From Tubulanus polymorphus (Eukaryota; Nemertea; Palaeonemertea; Tubulaniformes; Tubulanidae): a stretch of DNA of 64,000 nucleotides. How positions within the stretch are numbered: the stretch's first letter is position 1; the number at the start of each line of letters is the position of its first letter. Below the pieces are notes generated by a model, which was given only the letters and a program-made list of their open reading frames with translations, had not been told where the DNA came from and did not search any database. The translations under genes were made by a program, and so were the position numbers. Shown here in pieces: positions 16,915 through 29,006 of this stretch. The stretch covers positions 30,224,001 through 30,288,000 of the forward strand of contig NC_134025.1 of NCBI RefSeq assembly GCF_964204645.1, read 5' to 3'.

Positions 16915-18487
16915 ACAATTCATTACTGGGTCGTTGTCCGTCCTGCTGTTTCTCTCAAATTTACTCCACCATCGAAGAAATTTAGTGAACGAAAACAACA
17001 CGATTTCAAATAATACAATCAAGTGTAGTATGTATTTTGACAATGAAATATAATATAACAGTTTGAGAATGAATAGAGCTGAATACAATACACTTCATAC
17101 GCTAAATACATTCAGATGACATGTACATATATATAAAATTTAAATATTCAATGGTCCATAGTTCAACTGTGGAATGAACTGGCTACATGTAAAGTATAGA
17201 AAATACTAATATCATTATCTATGTAGTAATAGAAACTATTTGTTTTAGAAAACCAGGTATTCATTTTCCAGAAATTGCATAAAAATGTGATTTCTCAATA
17301 GTGTATGGAGGGATATTTCATGATCAGCGAAAACATCCAAAAAACGATGACAAAATTCTCTTCGTTAAAATGTGGCGTAATGGATGGATATTCTTACTTT
17401 GTAACAGTGAAAATCTGAATACTTGGTTAATTTAAGTAAAGTCAGTAATAATACATAAACAATAATTAATTAAAAGAATATTTTTCTGAAAGAGAGATGT
17501 AGCACTATTCTCTTTAATAATGGTCACAGTGGTTAACATTGTAGAACATTTCAAAAGACTTTTTAACAATGATTCGATATAACAATAAGTTTAGAAAACA
17601 CATATTATTGACACGGTATAACAAAATACGTCCAAACACTTCATCATGATAAACCGTATTATGAACATGGTCAGGGAGGTGGCGCCTCTGTGCCCGTACT
17701 AATCACTGTCTCTGTACAACGATTTGATGTCTTGAAATGCAGCAAATTAGGAATAATTTCATTCAGGCCAAGAAATAAAAGCTAAACAATATTTGGCACA
17801 CGATAAATTATGCCTACTGTTTTTTAATTTTAAACAATTTGATTAATTCTAATGATGCCATTAGTGGATTAATTCAATGAATTATGCTTCATTATCCATT
17901 AATCTCTGAACTAAGTACCTCTTTATTATATCTTTCAATAGCCGCTAAATCACTATACTAATTTATTTGATTGTTGTCTAGGTTACGTCACGCCCGCTTA
18001 ATAATGATTTTAACAATTACAAAAAAGATGTTCACATGTAGAGTAAATTGTTGTGACCTAACCACTGTACAGTTCTGTCCTTAAAGTCGACAATTGACTA
18101 TCTTTAACTTAAATGGACAATCCATACTCATTAAAACATTACTCTTAACTACTATACAAACTAATCTAATAGAAATATGTACCAATATTTTGATATCAAT
18201 GCCGGAATTGATGAAACCCGACTATGGCAGAAAACAATGAAATGGCAAAATGATGATGACATCTTTAATAATGGGGTACATTCAATTCTTGTATAGAAAT
18301 ATCAAAAAATTCGATCTCATTATTTTCTATAGCTGAATAAATTCATCTGTTGACAATTTTTTTTAGATGTGTTTTACACTGAAGAAATCAAAAATCACCA
18401 GAAAAAGCACCTATTTTGATTTCATTTTACAAATTTATTTATGTTAGTACCCCAATCTGGATTCAGTACCACAGTTCAGGTTCAGGG

Positions 18488-18560
18488 TGGCTACTGGCAT
18501 TGAAAACCTGGAAAACTCAGGGAATTTGATAAATTTTGCAATAAACCTGGAATTCAGACT
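18488..18560 (+). repeat. Family E dispersed repeat
   Basis: Holds GTGGCTACTGGCATTG, AAAACCTGGAAAACTCAGGG and AATTTGATAAATTTTGC. It matches the minus-strand copy at 11264-11335 and the GATGGCCACTT copy at 61.09 kb. Confidence 0.5.
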
Positions 18561-19046
18561 TTTGGGATTTCATCCTATCAGGGCCTATGCTAGTCTAAAG
18601 CTATTATTCCCAAACAACGTACAGGGCGAAAATGCACATTTAAGAATAATTTTCGTCCCTTATTTTTGAGAGACGAGGATTTGAACGTCTATTTAAGCCC
18701 TTAAACCACCATCAACTCATCCAATGAAATTAAACTATTGATTAGTTGTAGGGAACCCGTAACAATGAATGGTGTATTCAGCCGAGGCCTGTGCTTAATT
18801 TTCCCAAAGTCACTTTTCAGAATTTGCCGAGACTCGCTACAAACCCTGCTGTTTATTATTTATACCGAAGGTTTGAGTTCTAACTGTGAGAACTATGGAA
18901 CTGAGTCGACTGTATTTCATAACAAACTATTGACAAGTATCCCACATTTTTACAATGCACATATACATCATATACTGTCAATCGAAATGTTTATCACTGA
19001 CAGAAAAATCAATTAAGACATTAATCATTAATCAACGCGTTGATAA

Positions 19047-22000
19047 TTACGAACCGTTGATGATATTTTCGGGGATTTCCCACGTGTACGTGAACTCTTT
19101 ACACACGTAAGGATTCGGTAAATCTTTTTTAGAAGTTTTCGCTTTTTTCTCATAATGCGCGATGATATCTTCGTCGGACGGACACGATTTCTGGAACGCG
19201 ACCGTTTTATAAACTTCTGCGAGATATTTCCACACGTGTTCCATCGTCGACGGAATCTCGAAATCTTTATACGCCTGAAATAGAGAGAGACAATTCAATT
19301 CTACATTCTTCTAACGCAGACAGAACAAACAACTTAAGCAAGGTTCCATTCATAAAACACATAGACGAGGTCCCTAAAAATCAGTCATTCCTGAATATAA
19401 GGAGTTTTAAAGGGAAAAAATTTAAATTTTGAGAGGCGCAGTAGCCGAGTGGTTTAAGCCACCGGTCACTGGTCTCGTCAATCCAGGGTTTATGGGTTCA
19501 AACCCTGGTGTCGACAAGAGTTTCAAGACAAGAAACATCGAACCCGCTTATAATGCCCTGTGTGGCACTTAGCGGGTTGAGGGTGTTGATAAAAAAACAA
19601 ATTAAATTTTTTTCTCCCTTCAAATAATTGCCCCATATTTAAAAGATAAAATCCATATTTACTGTAATATTTTCATGGTAGTTATTCAGTTAAAATTTCC
19701 ACATGACTCGATTAGCAGCAGTAGTTAGTAATATATGTTCTATTTTCGACTCACTTTAGCTGATATAACTAGGTGATGCAGTTTAGGAATAAGTTGACAA
19801 TCTGCGTAACTGAGGTCATCGTTCAGTAAAAACTTTGTATGAGATGTTCGCGATAGATACGTGTTCAATTTCTCCAGTGACGCTAACAGTAAACTCGGGT
19901 TGGATGTTTGATCCAGCAAAAATGCATTCAAATTCTGAAAATAAATTCATCACAAAGTCATTTATACAGTACACTATGATTGGCTCAGACGACTTCTTAA
20001 ACTGTTCTACTCTGATTCATGCAATGAGGACATTCTGAAATGTGCATCAAGGCTGTTTTACCCATATTGTCCAATACGGTCTTGAATTTCAAGTGCCCCA
20101 TGAAAAATATCACCGACGACCACATTTTTGCCAGCGCATTTTACCACCTGTTCATATTCTCTTGAAGCCTCTATGCCATAAAATAGTCCTAAAAATTTTC
20201 ATGGATACAAAAATCGCCCATATTTCACAAAAGTACCCTTAATTTTCTTCCGATTCTGTCTAACTTTAACCGTGGATTCAGCTCTTGCTACAGGGAATCG
20301 TTTACTGGCTAGAAAATTCATGACATCGTTCCAATGAGATCTGATTCAAGTGAACAGGTCTACTGACTGTTATTTGACAGGATTTCTGATTTCAAACGTG
20401 ATCAAATGAGATAGGATAATGTTATCTATTCAGCAGTCCTTATTATTGACATGTTGGTAAATGTGGTATTCGGTTCTCAGATAAATTCAATCAATATTTG
20501 AACACATACAGCTGTATATCATACTGCGCGCGAGTGAGTACAGCAGCGACGCAGCTGATATATTTCACATGTCAGTATTTTTAAATAGCTATACATTCTC
20601 AACGCATGTATTTCGACAAAGAATTTAATTCAATTTACGTAATTTCTATTCTAGCATAAAATAGGTGCGTGCAATAACCTGAAACGTATGCAAATAGCTT
20701 TTACGTGAATAAATTAAAAGAATTCTGAATGTATATTAGTAGAACCTAATTGAGGTATTGACAATTTTGAATAATGGATGTATACATATGTACACAGCAC
20801 TGGTCATTATAGAAAGGGTTCGTAATGGATCAACAGCTGATCAAAATTCAACTACCGCTACTTTCCTTACTTATCTCGTCGAATATTCATTAAACACACG
20901 ATTCTGATAACAAAATTGTCCCCATTTTTTTTTTCAGAACGCCGGTGAGATTATGAGATTATTCTGCCAAAATGTGCAAGAAGCTAAATTATGAGGTCCT
21001 CGATAAAGATGATTTTCTAAAAGCCTTGTTTTCATAGTATCCGCGACATACTGGAGGAATTGAATACTTTATGAAGGTTTTGACTGTCCCCTCCATAGTT
21101 TGCTTCTCTCTTCATTATCAAGGCCTTGCATGAAAATTCACAGCACTATTTAAGGCACTGACGAAAGATTTCTTCAATTCACTCTGTACTTTATAAAACC
21201 GTAATAAAACTTACTCTGTACATATTTGCTATGACCAGTTCTGCCTCAGATTCCCCGGCTGAATATTTCGCTACCGCCATCTGTTCACATTTCCAAATAT
21301 CGAGAAAGTTTTCGAGATCATCGACTTCCAAATCCTGTTCGCCATTCGGACCGCTTTCCACTTTAATAATCGGTAGTTTTTTTCTACCGGTTAGAGCTTG
21401 ATAGTCTTCAGGGGGGTTTCCGGGAGTTACGGTTTTCACTGTCAGATTGAAATAATGATTCTGATGTAAAACGTAAGCCGCTAGAAACCACTGATGACTC
21501 GTCGGACAGGAACCTTTACTTTTTTTATCAATTAAAGACGCCTGAAACAGAAACAAGAAAACGATCGAAGAGCTGGTAAATCGATTTCAAAGCTTCATTA
21601 AGATTTCTCTATCGCGTTCAACTAATCTATTACGATAGCTTGAATTTCCTCTTTTGATTATGTTTGTCTCGAGAAAATGTACACAAGATTTTCTTTTCCA
21701 AAAAAATTCACAGAAACAATTTCTGCAAAAGTTTGTTCAGTACGAGCAAATTTAGAGGAATGTAATGAAATATGACTAATGATATAGAAATGACACAATC
21801 ATACAGCTGTGTCATATCTCGTAGTATGTTCTATGTTATTGTATGGGTGTGTAGTTATTCAATCCCACTTGTACAACCGACCGACCAACAGATTTGTGCG
21901 CGCCAAAAATGTTCTATGAGGTAAAAACAGGTTTTAATGACCCAAATATCGTATTCAAGATGCCTCTTTACTTAAATGATTAATAGGGGCGTCCGAAATT

Positions 22001-22223
22001 TCGTGAAATTCTTCTAATGAAATCTGGGTTGGCATCAATGAAAAGTTTGAAACAATCTCACAAAGCCGTAAGGAAATAAACGCATAAAATTCTTTTCTGA
22101 AATACCGACAAAACGTACTGAGAAGAATGAAAAAGATTAAAACAAAAGCTGAGCGTGAACCTCCGCAGAATGTAGGTCAATTATTTTTTCTAAACCTACA
22201 TTCGCACAAGGATATTCATGACA

Positions 22224-22310
<87 letters not shown>

Positions 22311-23308
22311 CTCATTAATATTTGCACAGAAATTATCAGTATTTGACCATAAATGCTTTTATCAAATCAGATAAATTCCATTTAAATCATTACATGTATC
22401 AGGCCTATTATTGATTATAAACGTCTGTGAAAGGTATTTTTAATGCGAAAAGGCAAAAAATATTTCAAACCAAGACAACATTATGTTTGTTTACCATTGT
22501 AAACAGTTACAACTTAAAGAGTTAATATACATAACCTACTTATAACTCAAGTATCGGAGAGACTTTTAAGTGATTTTTTTATTACTTTTTAAAAAGGATT
22601 GTTCCACTAGCTCTAGACTATTGACAACCAATTTTTGGCCCAGCCCAAGTTAACAATTTCATTGAGTCTTCAATAAAAAGTGTAAAACAATGAGTACTAA
22701 AATATAAACAATCAGTTACACGAAGAAAGTTTAAATCAGTTTAGTTTTAAGTGTTGTAGACGTTGAAATTTGAAATACCAAAAAATGTAAGAAAAATCCA
22801 GATAATTTCTTGAACGATAAACTAACTTCGAGCCAAAATTAAATTTTGGGACCCCTCTTCTTTTCTTATCCATGTACGAACTACATTCAGTCATTACGAT
22901 TCATTGGAGCCTGAACATCAACTTTTAACATAAACTTTTACTTTTTACTATTTCACGAAACAGAAGTGACCCTACTTATTACTGGCCACCTTCCGGTTAT
23001 CTGAGTTAGTCACCTAGTCGAACTAAATGAAACCGAATGTCCGTTAGTCGGAACTATATTGCGGAAATAGTTCGAAAATAAAGCGGATTCGGTTATTAGT
23101 TCCGACCACTTGTCGACTAGATACGAAAACCGAATTTTGCCAGTGCTGACAGGTAAAGACTTAGTTTATGAATATGATGTGGAACAGGTTCTGCTGGTTG
23201 GAAATTAATACTAACTGATTTAATAATAATACTTACCCTAATATATAGAAAAACTGTGTTAGGATTATTAGCTTCTCCAGTTTCATCTGTTGCTCCGTTA
23301 TCTGCCAT
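19047..23308 (-). CDS. CLIC: Chloride intracellular channel (CLIC)-like protein
   Basis: A GST-fold protein of the CLIC/EXC-4 family, soluble or membrane-inserted, with glutaredoxin-like chemistry in the soluble form. Exons are 23237-23308, 21215-21541, 19755-19934 and 19047-19274, all ending in phase 0, giving 268 residues. The N-terminal thioredoxin-like domain carries GSCPTSHQWF, where Cys36 fits the family active-site cysteine (CPFS in vertebrate CLICs), followed by the KKLPIIKV cis-proline strand. The all-helical C-terminal domain has DDLSYADCQLIPKLHHL, matching the MTLADCNLLPKLH signature, and FEIPSTMEHVWKYL. After CPSDEDI there is a lineage-specific tail of about 35 residues. The start gives a short 24-residue first exon, and no other ATG fits. 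The first intron is about 1.7 kb and holds a large TA repeat. Confidence 0.9.
19369..19600 (+). mobile_element. tRNA-derived SINE next to a family F fragment
   Basis: From about 19436 there is a tRNA-like head: A-box TAGCCGAGTGG at 19442 and B-box GGGTTCAAACCC at about 19494, with D-arm and long-arm features like a leucine or serine tRNA. A non-tRNA body follows (TCGAACCCGCTTATAATGCC, GCACTTAGCGGGTTGAGGGT) and an A-rich end. The preceding 60 bp match the left end of family F at 14.47 kb. In the last CLIC intron. Confidence 0.75.
22228..22304. repeat. (TA)n microsatellite
   Basis: About 38 near-perfect AT units in CLIC intron 1. It produces an artefactual Ile-Tyr repeat reading frame. Confidence 0.97.
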
Positions 23309-23458
23309 TTTACTAACAGTATTAAACTTCTCTCTGAATGGACTGAAACTACCTCACAGACAGCTAATTAATCGCGATAAATCACCACTGTAACCTCGCC
23401 CAACACAACTACTGACGTGGGGGAAGCACCGTACAGTAATCACTCGCGCCAAATCTTA

Positions 23459-23545
23459 ACCGTCAAGTGCTGCCTCTATACATAACGTAGACGGTAATTG
23501 TGTGAACTAATTTCTTACTCGCCTGCCACAGTAGGAATGATGACC
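23459..23545 (+). repeat. Family A half-element upstream of CLIC
   Basis: ACCGTCAAGTGCTGCCTCTA, then ACATAACGTAGACGG and GTGTGAACTAA, then TGCCACAGTAGGAATGATGA, match the left arm and centre of the element at 77-230. It sits about 150 bp upstream of the CLIC start codon, in the likely promoter. Confidence 0.65.
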
Positions 23546-23645
23546 CGCTTCTCATATGGACCAGAAAACAACACAAAACCACAAATTCTTATCAAAATAA
23601 ATCAATTATTATTATCATTTTAAAAATATAACAAAATACAAATAA

Positions 23646-23651
23646 TTTATT
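23646..23651 (-). promoter_or_regulatory. Poly(A) signal for profilin-4
   Basis: AATAAA on the minus strand (TTTATT here), 64 bp past the PFN4 stop. Confidence 0.55.
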
Positions 23652-23714
23652 GTAGAAACAGTTTTAAAATCGAGTTTTCTCAGCTCAGGACGGAATCGAA
23701 TCAAATGTTGTCTT

Positions 23715-24481
23715 CTATTTATCCTTTTGTCTAAAATAATCACCTATAAATAGTAAAACATACATTATCACCTGATGAGATAACGTCAGTAATTCATTAG
23801 GAGACTAAAAGCTTTATTTATACCTAATTTTTCTGTGGCTTCCACACATATACTAGGTTTCATACTTTCAGAATACGTTGACACAATAACCAACGTTCCA
23901 GTTTTGACCAATACGATACCTTGTTGTTCCTATAATAAATAAGCACAAGGTGAATTAAGAAATTCAATTTTTTTTTCTAATTTCAATTATTAAGGGGCAC
24001 CACTTACGTGTTTAAGGTATATTGAACTGCTATCAGCTCGAACACATTCATATTGTTTATCTTCATAATACATTCCTTCTTCACGGATTTGTGGGGTATT
24101 TTTAAATGCTTCTATGAACATCTGTATCTGTTCTTCATAAAGCTGAAATGAAAATTTTTTTTATAGAATTTGTACCATTAAAAGTACAGCTTACTCGAAT
24201 AATAATATTAAAACTTGCTATATACAAATCTAAAAGATTCACAATGATCATGTCGTGTCTTTTAAATTTGTGATTTTAATTCTTGTTCAACAAAATTTGT
24301 TATTAATCTTTGATATTTGTATGTAATGGATTTAAATTGTATAATAGCTTACATTGAAACCAACTGAACTCGCTTTTAATACCGCTTCCTTACGTCGAAT
24401 TATTGCGCAGTTCTGAACATTGTCCGTACCGATCAGTGCATCGTGAATTAAACTCTGGAGTTGGTTCATTTTTACGCTATC
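23715..24481 (-). CDS. PFN4: Profilin-4
   Basis: Exons are 24353-24481, 24008-24142, 23824-23929 and 23715-23743. From the Met at 24469 this gives 128 residues; human PFN4 has 129. Profilin-4 is the divergent, testis-biased profilin that binds phospholipid and does little or no actin sequestration. The sequence shows the family course: [15 protein letters not shown] at the start, then [20 protein letters not shown], then [20 protein letters not shown] and a short [14 protein letters not shown] end. The [13 protein letters not shown] block is the clearest PFN4 mark. The reading frame is open 4 codons upstream of Met and continues in phase with a further exon near 26.3 kb (listed separately). 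The MNQ start is preferred because it aligns with the human start. Confidence 0.93.
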
Positions 24482-25365
24482 CTAAAAAATAAATACAAGT
24501 CAATTATCAGCTACTTATAATCAGAAACCATAGTAACGAGCAGAAAACCCACACAAACACTGGAACCTCGTCATAACAAACTTTGATAAAACAAACTGAC
24601 AATTTCAGCCAGTTTGAGAAAACTGAATTAATTTTATATTGGATGAACAAACCATCGGTTATAACTGACAGATCCCCTGAATTTAGAAGTAACACGGTAA
24701 CACTGTTATCAGTAATCCTGATTAATACAGTTCCACTATAATTTCATGCTGGATATTACAAACTATTAGTTATAACGAATGAACAATATCTGGTGCCCTG
24801 ACGTTCATTTTAACAAGGTTCTATACAGATATAACCATGGACTCTAAAACAAATCTTTTTAGAGTCCATGCTAAAACAAACATATTTTCTGGTCTCCTGA
24901 AGTTCATTTCAAGAGGTTGGCACTGTTATAATATCCTGATTAAAAAAGTGACACATACATGAACATTAACACTATCAGGATACTCCGTATGAAAATAAGA
25001 CACTGGTATATGCCAATTGCGAACGTGTCTCAATTTCGACATTTTGCTTTCAGTTGAGCTGCTCAATAATATCTAACAGTCGTCGGTTCAGTGACAAAAA
25101 TAAAACTCACATCAAACAATATCTCTATATATGAATATGCATGTTATAGGAAGAAAAAGGAAAGTGCTTTTATTGTCTGTAGAATGTGTGTGTGTGTGAT
25201 AATCAATGAATGAAAGCTTTGAGAATTCACTTTTAAAAAATCTGCAATATTGTCAATTTTGTCAATAGTGTCAATAGGTTCGTATGAAAAAATTATCCAA
25301 CCGCAATAAACTGCCTTTTATATAAAACACTGAACCATACTTAAAAACGTACTTCTCAAGACCCA

Positions 25366-25460
25366 GTTTTACAGTTTGCGGCTAAAATTTGATTCTAGGG
25401 TTAGAACATTGGAAATGAACTAATTCTAATTCTCTAAAAACAACTTTTAAGTGTGGAACT
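25366..25460. repeat. Family C element
   Basis: ACCCAGTTTTACAGTTTGCG at the left and AAGTGTGGAACTGAGCCCA at the right are inverted ends. The centre holds GGGTTAGAACATTGGAAATG, as in other copies. Confidence 0.6.
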
Positions 25461-25559
25461 GAGCCCAGAAGACTAGATAATTCCGTTAATTATGGTTTAT
25501 AACTAGAAGAAGTAGAATTTGTGTCAAAATTCTGGAATAATTAAATCTGAATGATTGTT

Positions 25560-25645
25560 ATCAAATATATCGAGATTTCACTGCAGTTCCATGTTCTGGT
25601 TGATCAAATATATCAAGATTTCACTGTAGTTCCATGTTCTGGTTG
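25560..25645 (+). repeat. 43-bp tandem duplication
   Basis: Two adjacent 43-bp units starting ATCAAATATATC and ending GTTCCATGTTCTGGTTG, with two base differences. Recent tandem duplication in non-coding DNA. Confidence 0.9.
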
Positions 25646-26282
25646 ATCTGGCATTTCAAAAAGATTTTTTCTGTGAACCGGATGAAAACGTGCTATTTCC
25701 ACCCTATTTGTTTTCAATTTAGTGTTGTTTATTTCTACCATCTTTATCAACATTTTTACATTAAATTCAACCGCGTGTAATGAACACGGATTGCTATATT
25801 TTCTAAATGGATACAGGAATTGCTACTTCCTGTGATTAGATCATACAAAACTGTTTTCCGCACTTCACATCAACAGCATCCGCGTTGTCATAGTAACTGG
25901 CTCATGTCGTTATACGCATATCCGACATCAACAGAGACTGCAACCTGAGTTTTTTAATTCAACGGACAATTATGTTTCCTATGAATAACCTCAATCAATC
26001 CTCTCATAAAGTATTATTCCAGTCAACCGTAGACGTTCAATATATTGCCCTACGACCAGCATTAGTCGATGATTTATCAAAATATGACATAAGTGAGTTT
26101 GACCATAGTTGTTTAAAAGATGAAGTAATTTGAAATTAACTACTTTTTCAAGCCCTAAAAATTTGAAATCGACTTTTTTATGACGCTGGGGTCCAGTCAT
26201 CAATCAGTCATTAAACCTCATTAAAAAAAAGTTTTAACCTAAAAATAATCAGGATCCAATTCTACAGCGTGCAAATACTTAC

Positions 26283-26336
26283 AGGAATTCCCTGACATTG
26301 GAATTTCGGGTTATTCTTAAACACAAGATCAGCCAT
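26283..26336 (-). CDS. Possible 5' coding exon of profilin-4
   Basis: ATG at 26336 opens 18 codons (MADLVFKNNPKFQCQGIP) ending at a strong donor, GTAAGT. Splicing to 24481 keeps frame through DSVK into the family start MNQLQSL. It may be a real N-terminal extension, or simply leader whose reading frame happens to stay open. RNA reads across 26283/24481 would decide. Confidence 0.4.
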
Positions 26337-27470
26337 TACGTAATAATAGGCTACGTAGCTCTCCGATAGTTCAATATCTACATACGATAATCGCAAAAAA
26401 TATCAACATAGTTCTGTATCGGTGGCATACTGACCAGATACTGTTTGAAATCTTATTGATTACACATTGCCATTAAGTGAGGAAAACTATGGGCTTTATC
26501 CATTAACCCTTCAAGAGTGAAATACACTGTAATTAGAGCTCCACAAATCATCTCCAAAATTACCATCGTGCCACAAAACATTTTTAGTATAGATTTTAGT
26601 ATTTCATGTATCTAGTAATCAGCAACTGTTAAATATTGAAATCACGTAATAGTTTTCAAGCATCTAGGAGAAGGTAATTGATCCCATGGAAGGCCTCAGT
26701 CGGTATATAGCCACTTGGTTGACCAGGTAAACAGGTTATTTCAATAGAATTAATACTAAATCCCGTAATGGTTAATGCCTCTCTTATAATTACAAATACA
26801 AAAGCAAAACCGCAAAATGGCCACAGAGTTCAAACCAGTTTTATGATTAAGTATGAACAACTGAAAACTGATCATATTAAAACATTTAGACCATTTGCTT
26901 GAGGGTGAAAACAGTGAGAAGAACAAGGAGGTGAGTTACATATGTAGAATCATACAAATAGACAACATGAAAATAGTCAAACATGAGAATTCATTTCTGG
27001 AATCTAGAGTGACATGAGAGTAATAACTGTACATATAAAAAACACAGCAGACTCATCCTAACCTACGAGCAATTATCTGAATAATTGCTCGTAGTCCTGA
27101 CTCAAATCTATTGGGATTACTGATGCATTGAATTCCACTGGGCAGATCAATGCAGATCATATTTTCAAATATGGATGAATTTTTGGTGTCCTTCATGAAA
27201 CCGACCTAATTGGCTTTGCACTGTTGGCGCTCACAAGACATGGATCATAGACAACATTGTTATATACAGGTGCCCTACAAATGTAGAAATACCGTTATAT
27301 CTCTTTCCATTGTCAGGAAATGCCCCTAGATTCACCAATGAGTTCACATAATACACAATCTGTTGTAATGGTTCTAAGATCTTTGTTCCAGTTAAGAGGG
27401 ACTTGATAGCATTTGAGGAGTCTACTGTAATATTAGTTAGTTACCTAATCATTGGTGGTAGGCTTTTTAT

Positions 27471-27545
27471 AATCGGATGGGCTTATACCAACTGTGGTTT
27501 GTGAAAATATCCGATCGGGAAACTAAACCACAGACAGGTTACTGA
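27471..27545 (+). repeat. TCGGATGGGCTTATACC dispersed repeat, copy 1
   Basis: TCGGATGGGCTTATACC, then GGTTTGTGAAAATATCCGAT and AAACTAAACCACAGACAGGT, are shared almost base for base with 56359-56430. TATCCGA at the centre is the complement of the opening TCGGATG word, so the unit is partly palindromic. Confidence 0.75.
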
Positions 27546-27563
27546 CTACTGTAATATAGGCCT

Positions 27564-27688
27564 ACAGGGAATCCAGTTCCACAGTTTTGAAAGAGTTTAA
27601 ATAAACTCTTCAGTCAAAATTAGTTCATTTTCTATGTTAAAACTTTTAAAGTGAAATTGAACTCAGACTGGTGGAACTGGGTCCTAGA
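27564..27688. repeat. Family C palindromic element
   Basis: The left end is ATCCAGTTCCACAGTTTTGA and the right end is GACTGGTGGAACTGGGTCC, with GAGTTTAAATAAACTC inside. About 125 bp, non-coding. Confidence 0.7.
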
Positions 27689-28526
27689 AGGCCTATATTT
27701 TTAGTATTTTGCTGATTTTGCGATGAATTCATCTTTCTTTGTTAAGCGATCATTTCGAATGTATTTTGTCGGGTAGTTTGTCAGTTTATTGTTTTGGAAA
27801 TGCCGAGAACTGGCAGAATTTCAGACTTCTCATCATAGTAGAGACTAAACAGTTCAAAGTTCAGTAAATATTTACTGCTTGGGGTATTTACGTTCTGCCC
27901 CGAATGGATAGAAGTTATTGCGATCGAGATTTCTGTCTGAGGTCAGGAATCTCGCAGGTTGAAATATCCGCAAATCTTTCCAAACGTTCTCCATCGTGGC
28001 CGTGAGCAAGGAGGAGCGTACCATAGCGGTTCACCAAGAACCTTAGTGTCTGTTGTACCATGGTGGGTACACTAAAGGATTTAGATTTTAGGATCGTAGA
28101 GCGACGGAGGTCACTGTGGTGGAGACAACCACTGCGCCAGGGCTTGTGGGCGACGTAGATGTCAAAATTATCGATTTTACATTTCTGATGGCTGCATGTG
28201 GTTTGAAAACGTAAGATCAGCCTTTGGCAAGTGATGACGGGTACGGACACTGTTGTAATAGTAACTTCAGACCAAATTCAGGACATCTATGGCTAGCCGC
28301 CATCATCATCATGGTGGCCGAGAGGGTGCCGGTGGCCGAAGAAGCAGTCGAATTCCAAAAATATATTGTGATTTTCAGGACCCTCCTACGAATGTGCAAC
28401 ATAAGACAAGGATTTCTATCAATCCCAGTTGTTGAGTGTATAATAATTTTTACCTTAAACGTGCAATTAAATCTCCGAGTGACTTGCAACAACGGAATGT
28501 ATTTCTTTTTAGAAATTACCCTGTAG

Positions 28527-28625
28527 ATTGCTGTCAGGTGCTGCCCCTATGTATAAGATTAGCGGTGAATAAATGAACTAAACTCGACAGCGCAGTATTC
28601 CTACTGCGGCACTCGAGTCGCTGTG
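28527..28625 (+). repeat. Family A half-element upstream of FAM228
   Basis: CTGTCAGGTGCTGCCCCTAT, then GCGGTGAATAAATGAACTAA and a CAGTATTCCTACTGCGG centre, match the left half of the element at 77-230. About 380 bp upstream of the FAM228 start. Confidence 0.55.
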
Positions 28626-29006
28626 CATCAAAACCCATGAAACGAAACGTGAACAAACGTAAATACAGATATTCTTGTGTTGTCTTTTCAGAATGCATTT
28701 ATCACCATATAAGAAGACACTATTTTCATCAATAATTTTCTAATGAAATATTAAGAGTACTGATTATAATTGTCGCTGTCTCTACGAAAATCGTCGATTC
28801 CGTGGAAGATTTTAAATATATGTTGTCAATGGTTACATATTTGTTTCAATATGGCGGAAATAATTTGTAGTTTCCTATTCAACACCTATTATAACTAATT
28901 CATCAACTTTGAATGGCATTGAAGCTTCATCAAATTTCTCAGCGCTATTAGAAAAATTATGAGAAAAATAATTTATTGATTTATCAAAAAATCGTGTGAT
29001 GACAAA

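Larger units (their letters stand above)
16150..19046. other. Spacer between SMARCAD1 start and CLIC stop
   Basis: No supported gene. The stretch 16150-16530 is likely the SMARCAD1 promoter and leader. It then holds a cryptic minisatellite (16.62-16.80 kb), an imperfect hairpin (about 16855-16914), AT-rich DNA, a family E fragment (18488-18560) and a family C fragment at 18464-18482. The CLIC 3' UTR probably lies at the high end: TTTATT (AATAAA on the minus strand) is at 18852-18857. Confidence 0.5.
24482..26282. other. Possible first intron of profilin-4
   Basis: AT-rich with no exon-like reading frame. It contains a family C pair (25366-25460) and a 43-bp tandem duplication (25560-25645). 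If the exon at 26283-26336 is real, this is an 1.8-kb intron. Confidence 0.45.
26337..29006. other. Divergent spacer between profilin-4 and FAM228
   Basis: No supported gene. A GC-richer stretch at 27.90-28.36 kb has open frames on both strands (111 codons minus, 100 codons plus) but nothing I recognise. It could be an old transposon remnant. Repeats here are the TCGGATGGGC repeat (27.47 kb), a family C copy (27.56 kb) and a family A half-copy (28.53 kb). Promoters of both genes should lie here. Confidence 0.5.

Noticed and set aside
19436-19515. A tRNA gene of the leucine or serine type
   Set aside because: A- and B-boxes are present but the acceptor ends do not pair well and a non-tRNA body follows, as in a SINE.
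22127-22318. A protein with an Ile-Tyr repeat
   Set aside because: It is only the reading of the (TA)n microsatellite.
28224-28526. A 100-codon plus-strand gene
   Set aside because: Overlaps an equally long minus-strand frame; neither shows family similarity or splice support.
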